A stretch of 64,000 nt of DNA, from positions 1-64,000 of the forward strand of contig NZ_JAMHJQ010000009.1 of the NCBI RefSeq assembly GCF_023534745.1, in the 5' to 3' direction. A program made the translations under genes and the position numbers. This document shows, one piece after another, positions 49,743-60,804 of the stretch. Source of the DNA: Streptomyces sp. 35G-GA-8. GTDB taxonomy: Bacteria; Actinomycetota; Actinomycetes; Streptomycetales; Streptomycetaceae. Position 1 is the stretch's first letter, and the number at the start of each line of letters is the position of its first letter. The notes under the pieces are model-generated. The model saw nothing but the letters and a program-made list of their open reading frames with translations. It had not been told where the DNA came from and did no database searches.

Positions 49743-51830
49743 TCAGACGCCGATGTTGCCGCCGTCCTTGCGCCAGACGGAGACGACCGACGGACGGACC
49801 ATCTTGCCGGGACCGTCGGGCCACGCGCTCGCCGGCTTCTCGACGGTCGCGCCGTCGATCTCACCCGGGTGCTGCACCGCGACCAGGACGCGGTTGTCCT
49901 GGATGATCGGGCCACAGGTCTCCGCGCCGTTCGGCATGGTCAGGAACTGCTTCAGCTCACCGCGCCGCTCGCCCTGCGTCGCGACACCGAACAGACCGTC
50001 GTGGTTGCCGAGCGCGTTGCCGTCCGTCGAGATCCACAGGTTGCCGTGCGGGTCGAAGGCGACATTGTCCGGGCAGGAGATCGGGCTGACCTTGTCCTTG
50101 GGGAAGCCCGCGAAGTAGGTGGCCGGGTCGTTGGGGTCACCCGCGACCAGGAAGAGGCGCCAGGCGAACCCGTCGCCCGCCGGGTCGTCCCAGTTCTCCG
50201 CCAGCTCCAGGATGTGACCGTGCTTGTTGGCGTTACGGGGGTTGGCCTCGTCGACGCCCGCCTTGCCCGCCTTGCCGCGGTCGGTGTTGTTCGTCAGCGC
50301 GACGTAGACCCGGCCGGTGCGCGGCGACGGCTCGACGTCCTCGGGACGGTCCATCTTGGTGGCGCCGACCTTGTCACCCGCGAGGCGCGTGAAGACGTAC
50401 ACCTCGTCGGCGCTCATGCCGGGCACGTGCGAGACATCGCCGGTCGCCAGCGGTATCCAGACGCCGGAACCGTCGAACTCGCCGTCGTTCGGGAGCTTGC
50501 CCGTGCCGTCGATCTCGCCCGCCGGGCTGTCACCGGTCAGCTTGGCCACGTACAGCGTGCCCTCGTCGAGCAGCGTCAGGTTGTGCTCGTGGGCGGCGCG
50601 GCTGTTGCCCTGCTTCATCTGCTTCGACGAGACGAACTTGTACAGGTAGTCGAAGCGCTCGTCGTCACCCATGTAGACGACGGGGCGGCCGTCGGCGGTC
50701 AGCCGGGGCTGCGCGGCCTCGTGCTTGAAGCGGCCGAGGGCGGTGCGCTTACGGGGCGTGAAGTCCGGGTCGTACGGGTCCAGCTCGACGACCCAGCCGT
50801 GGCGGTGGACCTCGTTGGGCTCCTGCTTGAGGTCGAAGCGCTTGTCGAACAGCTCCCACTTGCGCTCGCTCGCGGCGGTGCCGACGCCGTAGCGCTTGTC
50901 CGTGTCGCTCGAACCGTTGGCGAAGTACTGGTTGAAGTTCTCCTCGCCGTGCAGCGTCGTGCCCCAGGGGGTGGTGCCGCCGGCGCAGTTGTTCAGCGTG
51001 CCGAGGACCCTGCTGCCCGTGCGGTCCGCCGAGGTACGGAGCAGATCGCTGCCCGCGGCGGGGCCGGTGAGCCGGAACTCGCTGGTGACCGTGAGGCGGC
51101 GGTTGAGCTCGTGCCGGGTGACGGCGGTGAGCTTGCCGTTCTTGCGGTCCTCCTGGACCACGACGACGGAGAGACCGTGGGCGGCCCAGGCGATCTCCAC
51201 CTGCTCGCGGGTCGGCTTGGCCGAGTCGTAACCCTTGAACATCAGGATCTCGTCGGTGTACTCGTGGTTGGCCACGAGGACCTGACGGTCGCGCTCGCCC
51301 TTCAGCGGGAGCAGGCTCAGGAAGTCGACGTTGTAACCGAACTGGCCGGCCTGGGCCTTGGCGGTCTGCTTGTCCGGGTTGAACTCCGGCGCACCGCGCA
51401 GGATCGGGTCACCCCAGCGGATGACCACGTTCTGGTCGTAGCCGGAGGGGATGGTCACCTTGTCCGCGGTGTTGGGGGCGACCGGGGTGAAACGCAGACC
51501 GCGGGCGCCGTCGACCTTGCCACCCGCGCCACCGGCGTTGCCGTTGCCGTTGCCGTTGCCGGCGACAGGGGCGGCGGACGCCGGGGAGTTGCCGGGGCCG
51601 AACGCGAGCGCGCTGCCCGCCGCGGTGGCGACCGTCACGACGGCTGCCGCGCGCACCATGGAACGCCGTGTCATGGCACCGGCGATGATGTCACCGACGT
51701 ACGCGTTGTCGCTCTTGTTCGGCACCTCGTGGAAGCAGGCGTCGCCGCAGCGGAAGCGGCAGGTCAGGGCCGAACGCCCGCCCGGGTGGGGGCTGGAGCT
51801 CGAATTGAGCAGCGGCAGCAGTTTGCGCAC
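49743..51830 (-). CDS. phoX: PhoX family alkaline phosphatase, Tat-exported
   Basis: 695 aa. It begins RKLLPLLNSSSSPHPGGRS and ALTCRFRCGDACFHEVPN, a Cys-rich N-terminal module typical of Streptomyces PhoX-like proteins. The twin-arginine signal follows: TRRSMVRAAAVVTVATAAGS. The catalytic region includes HGEENFNQYFA, RHGWVVELDPYDP and RPEDVEPSP. PhoX enzymes are Ca/Fe-dependent phosphatases that release phosphate outside the cell. GTG 51830 has GGAGG 7 nt upstream. A PHO box lies at 51934-51955, so PhoP control under phosphate starvation is expected. Confidence 0.93.
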   Translation of the reverse strand: MRKLLPLLNSSSSPHPGGRSALTCRFRCGDACFHEVPNKSDNAYVGDIIAGAMTRRSMVRAAAVVTVATAAGSALAFGPGNSPASAAPVAGNGNGNGNAGGAGGKVDGARGLRFTPVAPNTADKVTIPSGYDQNVVIRWGDPILRGAPEFNPDKQTAKAQAGQFGYNVDFLSLLPLKGERDRQVLVANHEYTDEILMFKGYDSAKPTREQVEIAWAAHGLSVVVVQEDRKNGKLTAVTRHELNRRLTVTSEFRLTGPAAGSDLLRTSADRTGSRVLGTLNNCAGGTTPWGTTLHGEENFNQYFANGSSDTDKRYGVGTAASERKWELFDKRFDLKQEPNEVHRHGWVVELDPYDPDFTPRKRTALGRFKHEAAQPRLTADGRPVVYMGDDERFDYLYKFVSSKQMKQGNSRAAHEHNLTLLDEGTLYVAKLTGDSPAGEIDGTGKLPNDGEFDGSGVWIPLATGDVSHVPGMSADEVYVFTRLAGDKVGATKMDRPEDVEPSPRTGRVYVALTNNTDRGKAGKAGVDEANPRNANKHGHILELAENWDDPAGDGFAWRLFLVAGDPNDPATYFAGFPKDKVSPISCPDNVAFDPHGNLWISTDGNALGNHDGLFGVATQGERRGELKQFLTMPNGAETCGPIIQDNRVLVAVQHPGEIDGATVEKPASAWPDGPGKMVRPSVVSVWRKDGGNIGV

Positions 51831-51933
51831 TTTCGCCTCCGAAATGCGATGTATTCGGCGCGCACCGCGCCGACACGGTGTCGGGATGTCTCGGCTGGTG
51901 ACGCTAGGTGCGGACGCCACCAGGGTGACGGCC

Positions 51934-51955
51934 GCCAGGTGAACGGCACATGAAC
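51934..51955 (-). promoter_or_regulatory. PHO box (PhoP binding site) upstream of phoX
   Basis: On the minus strand two adjacent 11-nt direct repeats, GTTCATGTGCC and GTTCACCTGGC, match the Streptomyces PHO-box consensus GTTCACC-N4. They lie about 104 bp before the phoX GTG. Confidence 0.8.
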
Positions 51956-52160
51956 CTGCGCCGACCGTGTGGTCGGGGGAGTGTAATGCCGTCGGCGGCA
52001 GGGAGGATAGCGTCCTGCCCACAGAGCCCGCCCTACACGTGCACCGCCCCTGCCGGAGATCATTCGCGGCGGCCGCTAACCTTACGTATCCGCCCTGGCC
52101 AGGGATGCGCGTTTCCCCGGGGGCGGACACCGCACCCAACTCATCTGAAAGGCCTCGCCC

Positions 52161-53612
52161 ATGGGCATTCGGAGCTTGCTGCGCAAGGTGTTCGGACGCG
52201 ACCGTGCGGAGGAGCACCACGAGTCGGTGCCGGTCTCGGCCTCGGTACCGTCCCAGGCGGGGCGTTCCGACCGTACGGATCCGGCGGAGCCGACGCCCAA
52301 GGATTCGGGTACGGACACGACGGCCGTCGCGGACGACGCGGCCAGGGCCACGACGACGGCCACGTCCTCGGACGCGGCCTCGGCCCCGGCCTCCACCACG
52401 GCCCCGGATCCGGCGCCTGCCGCGGCTCCCGCCCGGGTTGAGCCCAAGGAGCCGGTGGAGCCCGGCGACATCGGAGGGGTGGCGGCGGATCTGGTGGCCG
52501 CGGCGTTCGACAACCCCCGTCCGGCCGATCCGGACCGCGCCGTCCCCTCGCAGCTGCCGCGGACGAGCGCGATCGAGGAGCCGCCGGCGGCCATGGCCAC
52601 GCCCGCCCCGGCTGTCACCCCCGCCGTCACCCCCACGCCCACGGTCCCCGCGCAGGCCACGGCGGAGCCCGAACTCGATGTGACTCCCGTGCGGGAGGCG
52701 GTTGTTCCGGCGGAGCCGGAACCGGAACCGGAGCCCGAACCCGAACCCGAGCTCAAGGCGGAGCCGAAGGCCGAGGCCGTCGAGGTCAAAGCCGTCGAGG
52801 TCAAAGCCGAGGCCGTACTCGAAACGGAGCCCGAGCCCGTACTCGAAGCCGAGCCCGAGCCCGTCGCTGCCGCCGCTGCCGCCGCAGCCGTCGCTGACGA
52901 CACCAGCACCGGCGCCACCGCCACCGCCCGCCCGGCCTTCACCCTCGCCCGCGTCAAGTCCCGTGCCCCCGGCCTGGCCGACCACTACAAGGCCGCCGGC
53001 GCCGCCCTCAAGAAGCGCGGCCTCACCGGGGAGCGGGCCTCGGTCTATCTCATTCTCGACCGGTCCGGCTCCATGCGGCCGTACTTCAAGGACGGCAGCG
53101 CCCAGCACCTCGGCGAGCAGGCCCTCGCGCTCGCCGCGCACCTGGACGAGAGCGCGACCGTCTCCGTCGTGTTCTTCTCCACCGAGATCGACGGGACCGG
53201 CGAGATCGGTCTCACCGACTACGAGGGGAAGATCGACGAACTGCACGGCTCCCTCGGACGCATGGGGCGTACGAACTACCACCGCGCCGTCGAAGAGGTC
53301 GTCACGCTCCACGAGAAGTCCGGTTCGGCCGGGCCCGCGTTGGTGATCTTCCAGACGGACGGTGCGCCCAGCGCCGTACGCCTCGCCGAGCAGGCCCTCG
53401 CCGAGGCGGCGAAGCACCCGCTCTTCTGGCAGTTCGTGGCGTTCGGCGAGGAGGACGCCAAGGGCTTCGACTTCGCGCGCAAGCTCGGCGCGGACGAGGC
53501 CACCGCGAACGTCGGCTTCTACCACGCGGGTCCGGTGCCCAGCGAGGTCCCGGACGCCACGTTCTACCGCGAACTGCTCGCCGCCTGGGGGCCGTCCGCC
53601 CCCGCCAACTGA
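52161..53612 (+). CDS. VWA-domain protein (TerF-like) with long disordered N terminus
   Basis: 483 aa. Residues 20-265 are low complexity (Ala/Thr/Pro, then [12 protein letters not shown] and [12 protein letters not shown] repeats). The C-terminal 210 residues form a von Willebrand A domain: [15 protein letters not shown] with an intact MIDAS DxSx[14 protein letters not shown] and IFQTDGAPS. It resembles the tellurium-resistance VWA proteins of Streptomyces. It is cytoplasmic; no ter genes are seen here. Convergent with the histidine kinase gene. Confidence 0.87.
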   Translation: MGIRSLLRKVFGRDRAEEHHESVPVSASVPSQAGRSDRTDPAEPTPKDSGTDTTAVADDAARATTTATSSDAASAPASTTAPDPAPAAAPARVEPKEPVEPGDIGGVAADLVAAAFDNPRPADPDRAVPSQLPRTSAIEEPPAAMATPAPAVTPAVTPTPTVPAQATAEPELDVTPVREAVVPAEPEPEPEPEPEPELKAEPKAEAVEVKAVEVKAEAVLETEPEPVLEAEPEPVAAAAAAAAVADDTSTGATATARPAFTLARVKSRAPGLADHYKAAGAALKKRGLTGERASVYLILDRSGSMRPYFKDGSAQHLGEQALALAAHLDESATVSVVFFSTEIDGTGEIGLTDYEGKIDELHGSLGRMGRTNYHRAVEEVVTLHEKSGSAGPALVIFQTDGAPSAVRLAEQALAEAAKHPLFWQFVAFGEEDAKGFDFARKLGADEATANVGFYHAGPVPSEVPDATFYRELLAAWGPSAPAN

Positions 53613-53658
53613 CCTGCGCCGTACGGCCTTCTACGCCTTCAACGCCGTACCGTCTTCA

Positions 53659-53698
53659 CCGCCGCCGGCCCGCGTCCCGTACGCGGCGCCGGCGGCGG
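53659..53698. terminator. Terminator hairpin between convergent genes
   Basis: CCGCCGCCGGC (53659-53669) pairs with GCCGGCGGCGG (53688-53698), and an inner CCGCG/CGCGG stem extends it. It lies between the VWA gene and the convergent histidine kinase gene and can serve both. Confidence 0.7.
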
Positions 53699-53725
53699 CG
53701 GTTCAGCTCAGGCTCAGGCTCAGGC

Positions 53726-54946
53726 TCAGGTTCCGCCGTCGCGCTCCGCCTTCGGCAGCGACACCGTCACCGCCAGCCCCCCACCCGCACCGCCGGGCTC
53801 CGCCGTGACCGTCCCCCCGTGCGCCACCGCGATCGAGCGGACGATGGAGAGGCCGAGCCCCGCGCCGAGCCCCATCCGGTCGCGGCCCTCACCGCGCCGG
53901 AACGGTTCGAACAGGGCGGGGATGTCCGCCTCGGCGACCACAGGGCCGGTGTTGCGCACCACCAGTTCCCCGCCCCGCACCCCGACGTCCACCGTCCCGC
54001 CCGGCACGTTGTACGTCACCGCGTTGGCCAGCAGGTTTCCCACCAACTGCCCGAGCAGCAGCCGGTTTCCGCGCACCACGTCGGCGTCGGCGACAGTGAG
54101 CGAGACCCGTCGCCCGTAGCGTGCCGTCTCCTCGGCCACCGCCTCGCCCAGATCCACCGGTTCCAGGTCCTCCACCTCGCGCTCGCTGCGCGCCAGCAGC
54201 AGCAGCCCCTCGATGAGCCGTTCGCTGCGCCGGTTGTTGTCGAGCAGGGTCTCCTTCGTACGGGCCAGCTCGTCCGGCGTGCAGAGGTCGTCCAACCCGA
54301 CCTGGATCGCGGCGCGCTGGGTCGCCAGCGGGGTGCGCAGCTCGTGCGAGGCGTTCGCGATGAACCGGCGCTGACTGTCGAAAGCTTTCTGCAGACGCGC
54401 CAGAAGCGCGTCCAGGGTGTCGCCCAGTTCCTTCAGCTCATCGTCCGGGCCGCTCGCGCCGATCCGTTCGTGAAGATTGTGTTCGGAAAGCCGACGGGCC
54501 TTCGCCGTCATCGCGTGCACCGGACGCAGTACGCGCCCCGCCGTCCACCAGCCGACACCGACCGCGCACGCCGCCATGACCAGCAGCGCGGCGACCGACC
54601 AGAACATCATCTCGTCCGAGGCGGCGTCCGTGACCGTGTCGGTGAGCTGATACACGGCGACGTACTGGTGCTGTTGCCGGCGGATCAGCCCGCTCCCCGG
54701 CGAGGCGGGGAGCTCGGGCGACACCTGGACCGGCGCCACCCGGGCGGCGATCTCCTGAGCCTCGTTCTGCGTACCGGCGCTGGAGAGCAGATTGACGACG
54801 GCGAGCAGACAGCCACCGAGGACGACGAAGACGCCCCCGTAGATCAGGGCCATCCGCGTACGGATGGTGGAGCCGGGCCCCAGCGTCCTGTACGCCCCGC
54901 ACCGCCCCGTTCTCTTCGCGGCGCGCGTGGTCGCGTCGCGTATCAC
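53726..54946 (-). CDS. Two-component sensor histidine kinase
   Basis: 406 aa. Two membrane helices (about 34-55 and 115-137) enclose a short extracellular sensor; HAMP (138-190), HisKA with H201 in FIANASHELRTPLATQR, and HATPase_c (VGNLLANAVTYNVPGG, GLGAGLGLSIVRSIAVAHGG). GTG 54946 overlaps the response-regulator stop (GTGA), so the pair is co-translated. The 3' end carries a GGCTCA hexamer repeat next to the stop. The signal is unknown. Confidence 0.93.
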   Translation of the reverse strand: MIRDATTRAAKRTGRCGAYRTLGPGSTIRTRMALIYGGVFVVLGGCLLAVVNLLSSAGTQNEAQEIAARVAPVQVSPELPASPGSGLIRRQQHQYVAVYQLTDTVTDAASDEMMFWSVAALLVMAACAVGVGWWTAGRVLRPVHAMTAKARRLSEHNLHERIGASGPDDELKELGDTLDALLARLQKAFDSQRRFIANASHELRTPLATQRAAIQVGLDDLCTPDELARTKETLLDNNRRSERLIEGLLLLARSEREVEDLEPVDLGEAVAEETARYGRRVSLTVADADVVRGNRLLLGQLVGNLLANAVTYNVPGGTVDVGVRGGELVVRNTGPVVAEADIPALFEPFRRGEGRDRMGLGAGLGLSIVRSIAVAHGGTVTAEPGGAGGGLAVTVSLPKAERDGGT

Positions 54947-55596
54947 AGCGCGTATCCCACCCCCTGGACCGTGCGGATCAGCGGCGGATCCCCGAGCTTG
55001 GCCCGCAGCTTGCTGAGACAGACCCGGACCGCTCCGGTGAACGGATCCGCGTGCGCGTCCCAGGCCCGCTCCAGCAGTTCCTCGGCGGAGACCGGCGCCC
55101 CGTCCGCCTCCAGCAGGATCTGAAGAACCGAGAACTCCTTGGGCGAGAGTTCGAGCGCCACCCCGTCCCGCGACGCCGTCCGCCGTACGGAATCGAGCCG
55201 TACGCCATGCCGCTCCAGCTGCGGCGGCACGGGCCTGGCGCTGCGCCGCCGCAGCGCGCGCACGCGCGAGACCAGCTCGGGGAAGTCGAAGGGCTTGCCC
55301 AGATAGTCGTCGGCGCCCAGATCGAGCCCTTCGACGCGCTCCTCCATGGAGGCGGACGCGGTGAGCATCAGGATGCGCGTACGGGACGACTCCGCGACCA
55401 GCTTGCGCGCGACGTCGTCGCCGTGGACACGTGGCAGATCGCGGTCGAGTACGACGACGTCGTAGTCGTGCAGTCCCAGATAGGCGAGGGCGGCGTCACC
55501 GCTGTACACGGTGTCGACGGCGAATCCCGCCCGCCGCAGCCCGGTGGCCACCAGCTCGGCCAGGACCTCCTCGTCCTCGGCGACCAGTACCCGCAT
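54943..55596 (-). CDS. OmpR/PhoB-type response regulator
   Basis: 217 aa. Receiver domain MRVLVAEDEEVLAELVATGL with phosphoacceptor D51 (VVLDRDLP) and KPF, then a winged-helix domain (ELSPKEFSVLQILLEADGAP, VRVCLSKLRAKLGDPPLIRT, VQGVGYAL). The start at ATG 55596 fits the family; GTG/ATG further up (to 55638) would add 14 residues. Cognate regulator of the kinase encoded next. It is divergent from metG. Confidence 0.93.
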   Translation of the reverse strand: MRVLVAEDEEVLAELVATGLRRAGFAVDTVYSGDAALAYLGLHDYDVVVLDRDLPRVHGDDVARKLVAESSRTRILMLTASASMEERVEGLDLGADDYLGKPFDFPELVSRVRALRRRSARPVPPQLERHGVRLDSVRRTASRDGVALELSPKEFSVLQILLEADGAPVSAEELLERAWDAHADPFTGAVRVCLSKLRAKLGDPPLIRTVQGVGYAL

Positions 55597-55868
55597 GCTG
55601 CTGTCCCCTGCCCCTGTCCCCTGCCCCGCCTCGTACATGATGCCCTTTCTCTCCCGGGATGTGCCTGTCTACGGGAAGGGGTGTTTCGGAAAGCTCTCTC
55701 CCCCGCCCGTGTGCTCCCAGGCGCCCCCGCGCACCACCCGACCGCTTCTCGCACACCCCTGCGCACCCCCGGCAAATGCGGGCGACTCGCGCTTGATGGG
55801 TCGGATACGATATTGACATTCCGTAGACCAATTGGTCACTCCGTGTAGCGACTTGGGAGCAGCCTGCA

Positions 55869-57593
<1,725 letters not shown>

Positions 57594-57598
57594 CGCGC

Positions 57599-57670
57599 GG
57601 CCGGGGGGAACGCCCCGGCCGACGCTGATGGCATGAGAGGGAGGGCCCGGGACGGCAGGTCCCGGGCCTT
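57599..57670 (+). terminator. Two consecutive terminator hairpins after metG
   Basis: First stem GGCCGGGG (57599-57606) / CCCCGGCC (57613-57620); second AGGGCCCGGGAC (57642-57653) / GTCCCGGGCCTT (57659-57670) with one G-U pair. Confidence 0.75.
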
Positions 57671-57733
57671 CCGCGCGTACGGGAGCGGGTAGCGGGCCGC
57701 ACGCCGCGGAACGGGGCGAGTGCCTTCGTACGG

Positions 57734-58549
57734 TCAGTCGCTGAGCGATTCCGCGTCACCCATCACCACGACCGGCCGCTTCGCCGGGTCCAGCATCCTC
57801 AGCAGCTCCTTCATCCGCCAGCGCGGCAGCGAGACACACCCCTGGGTGGGCCCGCCGTGGTCCACATGGAGCCAGATGCCACCGCCCTTGTCCTCGCCGA
57901 GCGGCCGGGTCCAGTCGAGGGGTGTGGTGCCGGGCAGCCGGTTGTAGTTGATCGCGACCACATAGTCGAAGGACCCCGCGAGCGCCTCCCCCTCGAAGCC
58001 GTCGCCCGACGCCTCGAAGATGGCACCGCGGTCGTACGGGAGCTTCGTGCCGGGGTCGGGCAGCTTGCCGCCCGCATCGGTGAGGTCGAACACCCCGATG
58101 GGCGAACGCAGATCGCCCTGGAAGTGGTCGTCGGTCCAGCCGCGCACGGCGTTGTGGGCGGGCCAGACGTCCGAGACGGCATGCCAGCCGGTGACCGGAT
58201 CGCGCTCGTAGACGACGGCCGAGGCCGTGCTGGAGTCCCGGCCCGCGCCGGTCACCACGACGGCCTGGGACGTCTGGGGGGAGATCTCGGCGCGGGTCGC
58301 GGGACCGAGATCGGGGATCTCCTCCGCTGTGACGCCCGCCGGCTCGGGGGCGGGCCCTCCCGCGGCGCCACCGGTGGCATCGGCGCCGGCCTTGTCCTTC
58401 GCGGGCGCCCCGCCCGGCGCCGAGCCCACGTTGTCCGCGTGGTCCGTGGTGCCGGTGAGGCCCGAGCAGCCGGTGAGCAGCAGGCCGGCCGCCAGCAGCG
58501 CGGTGATCAGCGGTCCTCTGCGGACGGGGCGGACAGGGCGCACGGACAT
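57734..58549 (-). CDS. L,D-transpeptidase (YkuD) family lipoprotein
   Basis: 271 aa. Lipobox LLLTGC (C28) after a basic signal, then a disordered Gly/Ala/Pro linker. The catalytic domain contains GVFDLTDAGG, DYVVAINYN and HVDHGGPTQGCVSL, the HxxxxxxGCVSL active site with its nucleophilic Cys. It should form or trim 3-3 peptidoglycan crosslinks at the outer membrane face. GAGG before ATG. It is 14 bp downstream of the anti-sigma-like gene on the same strand, possibly one transcript. Confidence 0.88.
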   Translation of the reverse strand: MSVRPVRPVRRGPLITALLAAGLLLTGCSGLTGTTDHADNVGSAPGGAPAKDKAGADATGGAAGGPAPEPAGVTAEEIPDLGPATRAEISPQTSQAVVVTGAGRDSSTASAVVYERDPVTGWHAVSDVWPAHNAVRGWTDDHFQGDLRSPIGVFDLTDAGGKLPDPGTKLPYDRGAIFEASGDGFEGEALAGSFDYVVAINYNRLPGTTPLDWTRPLGEDKGGGIWLHVDHGGPTQGCVSLPRWRMKELLRMLDPAKRPVVVMGDAESLSD

Positions 58550-58562
58550 GTACGGGCCTCTT

Positions 58563-59447
58563 TCATCTCGCGTTCCGGGGATGCTCGGTAGTGGTCGGGG
58601 CGTTCTCTGGTGCTCTGCCGAAGTCTGCGCCGGTGATCATCGCGTGGGCGTCCTCGACGGTCCCCGGCGAGTCGCCCGCGACGCACAGGGTGACGGTGAT
58701 CGCCGAGTAGGGAGCGGGGACGCCGCCGATCAGCCCGTAGAACTCCTGAGTGCCGGCGATCTTCCGGCAGGCCGCGGAAGGGCTGTCCGACGGGTACAGC
58801 TCCGGTGGGTCCTGGGCCTTGGGCGACAGGTCGATGCCGCTCCGCGCGACCAGCGTGACCAGGACGCCACCGGGCCGGAGGGGCGCCACCGGAAGGCACA
58901 GGCCCGGGTCGTTCCCGGGGCAGGGCTGGTCGTACGGAACGAAGGGCTGGGACGAGACGAAGCCGCGGGCCGGCTGTTTGTACCGGACGTCCTCCGGCAC
59001 GTCGAGGGCCCCCCAGGTGTCGGGCAGCCGGAGGGTGAGACCGGCCACCTGTGCGAAGCGCGTCCGCCGGTCCCGTCCGTCGCCGGGCGAGGGGGCCGGG
59101 GGCGGGGTGGCCGACGGCGCGGTGACCGAGGGGGCGGCGGAGGCGGGTGGCGTGGACTCCTCGCCGACGCGCGACACGCCGGGCAGCAGCGTCCCGGCGA
59201 GGACCAGCCCGGTGACGGCCGCGGCGGCGGTCCCTGCCGTACGGCGCCGACGGCGGGTCCGGGCGATCCGTTCCCGTACGCCGTGCAGCCGTCCCTCGGG
59301 GGCGGGCAGCCGGGGTACGGCCCTCTCCAGCAGGATCCGCAGCTCCCGCTCGTCCTCGGGGCCCGGCTCGCGCCCCGCGCGGGTCCCGCTGTCCGCCCCG
59401 GGGGTCCTGCGCGGCCGACGGCGCCAGAAGTCACCCACAGCGGTCAC
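58563..59447 (-). CDS. Single-pass membrane protein paired with ECF sigma factor
   Basis: 294 aa. A cytoplasmic Arg/Pro-rich head with an ELRILLERAVPRLPAPEGRL helix, one membrane segment (GTAAAAVTGLVLAGTLLPGV), a Pro/Ser linker and an extracytoplasmic domain with four Cys. The GTG start overlaps the sigma-factor stop by about 17 bp. Location and coupling suggest an anti-sigma or signal-receiving partner; I see no zinc anti-sigma HxxxCxxC motif. Confidence 0.75.
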   Translation of the reverse strand: MTAVGDFWRRRPRRTPGADSGTRAGREPGPEDERELRILLERAVPRLPAPEGRLHGVRERIARTRRRRRTAGTAAAAVTGLVLAGTLLPGVSRVGEESTPPASAAPSVTAPSATPPPAPSPGDGRDRRTRFAQVAGLTLRLPDTWGALDVPEDVRYKQPARGFVSSQPFVPYDQPCPGNDPGLCLPVAPLRPGGVLVTLVARSGIDLSPKAQDPPELYPSDSPSAACRKIAGTQEFYGLIGGVPAPYSAITVTLCVAGDSPGTVEDAHAMITGADFGRAPENAPTTTEHPRNAR

Positions 59448-59940
59448 CGCCTTCCACGGAGGCGGGCAGCGCGGCGCGCAGGGAGCGCAGCGCACGCGCC
59501 GACTGGCTCTTGACGGTGCCGGGGGTGCAGCCGAGTGTCGCCGCGGTGTCGTCGACGCTCAGGTCCTCGAAGTAGCGGAGCACGACCACGGCGCGCTGCC
59601 GCACGGGCAGCGCGCGGACCGCGGCGGCCAGCGACTGTTCCAGGTCCACTCCGGCGTACGCGTCGAACGTCCCGGCCGCGTCCGGGACTTCGCCGTACGG
59701 CAACTCGCCCCGCCAGCGCCGCCGCCACCAGGAGGCGTGCAGATGCACCAGGGCCTTGCGTACGTACGCCTCCGGCCGGTCCCCGGCGATCCGCGGCCAC
59801 TTGGGCCACACCTTCGCGAGGGTGCTCTGGAGCAGATCCTCGGCGAGATGCGCGTCCCCGGTCAGCAGCCAGGCCATCCGCAGAAGCCGCGGCCCCCGGG
59901 CGGCGACGAATGCCTCGAAGTCGCCGTCCCCGGGATTCAT
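59431..59940 (-). CDS. ECF sigma factor, SigE-type subfamily
   Basis: 169 aa. Region 2: FVAARGPRLLRMAWLLTGDA and HLAEDLLQSTLAKVWPKW; region 4: LPVRQRAVVVLRYFEDLSVD, DTAATLGCTPGTVKSQSARA. It directs RNA polymerase to its own regulon, probably including the genes downstream. ATG 59940 is preceded by GGCGAGGGCAGG. It overlaps the membrane-protein gene by translational coupling. Confidence 0.92.
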   Translation of the reverse strand: MNPGDGDFEAFVAARGPRLLRMAWLLTGDAHLAEDLLQSTLAKVWPKWPRIAGDRPEAYVRKALVHLHASWWRRRWRGELPYGEVPDAAGTFDAYAGVDLEQSLAAAVRALPVRQRAVVVLRYFEDLSVDDTAATLGCTPGTVKSQSARALRSLRAALPASVEGGDRCG

Positions 59941-60171
59941 TGACCTGCCCTCGCCATTGTGTTCGGTCTCCCACGCCAGTGGAACGCGATGGGACGGCGA
60001 TCAGGTTGCCTCGGGCGGCGGAACTTCTCCGCGTACGCCGGTCCGCTCGGCGGGCACGGATCACGTTGTCCAAATTCGGAGCACTGTGTACGGTCGTCAG
60101 CGAGATTGCTTAAACTTTCAAGCACGAATCTCGTCCCCCCACGCCCCCACACCCCAGGAGAGAACGCGCTC

Positions 60172-60732
60172 ATGTCGTCCCCCACCAGCACCACCGGCCC
60201 GCTCGCCCGCACCCCCGAAGCCACCCACGCCCCGCACGCCGCCTCGCCGGGCGCCTACGACGCCGGACTGCTGCTCCTGCGCGTCGTCCTGGGCCTGACG
60301 ATGGCCGCGCACGGGAGCCAGAAGCTGTTCGGCTGGTTCGGCGGCGGCGGTATCGAAGGCACCGGATCCTTCTTCACCATGAGCGGCTATCCCAACGGCG
60401 AAGCGCTGGCCGTCGTGGCCGGCCTCACCGAGACCTTCGGCGGCCTCGGCCTGGCCCTGGGCCTGCTCACCCCGCTCGCGGGCGCCGCGGTGGTCGGCAC
60501 CATGGTCAACGCGCTCGCGGTGAAGGGCTTCGGCGCCTTCTTCGCCCCGGACGGCATCGAGTACGAACTCCTCCTCACCGCCGGCGCAGCCGCCCTCGCC
60601 CTCACCGGCCCGGGCCGCCTCGCCGTGGACCGCTACCTGCCCTGGGTCAAGTCCCACCGCCTGGCCTACGGCGCCTCGGCCCTGGCCCTCGGCCTCGTGA
60701 TCGCGGCGATCACCCTCCTGCTCCGCAACTGA
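60172..60732 (+). CDS. DoxX family membrane protein
   Basis: 186 aa. Four helices: LLLLRVVLGLTMAAHGSQKL, the SFFTMSGYPNGEALAVVAGL segment, LGLALGLLTPLAGAAVVGTM and the C-terminal LALGLVIAAITLLL. The QKLFGWFGGGG motif is typical of DoxX. Members are linked to redox and thiol homeostasis. AGGAGAGAACG before ATG 60172. Confidence 0.92.
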   Translation: MSSPTSTTGPLARTPEATHAPHAASPGAYDAGLLLLRVVLGLTMAAHGSQKLFGWFGGGGIEGTGSFFTMSGYPNGEALAVVAGLTETFGGLGLALGLLTPLAGAAVVGTMVNALAVKGFGAFFAPDGIEYELLLTAGAAALALTGPGRLAVDRYLPWVKSHRLAYGASALALGLVIAAITLLLRN

Positions 60733-60751
60733 CCGGGCGGCCGGATACACG

Positions 60752-60789
60752 CGAAGGGGCCCGGAACCGTGTGGTTCCGGGCCCCTTCG
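60752..60789. terminator. Bidirectional terminator, perfect 17-bp stem
   Basis: CGAAGGGGCCCGGAACC (60752-60768), loop GTGT, GGTTCCGGGCCCCTTCG (60773-60789), between the convergent DoxX and aspS genes. Confidence 0.9.
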
Positions 60790-60804
60790 GGGGTGCCGGG
60801 AGGG

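Noticed and set aside
51831-53525. N-terminal extension of the PhoX frame up to 53525
   Set aside because: It runs antisense through the low-complexity part of the VWA gene. GTG 51830 with GGAGG and the conserved RKLLPLL start mark the true beginning.
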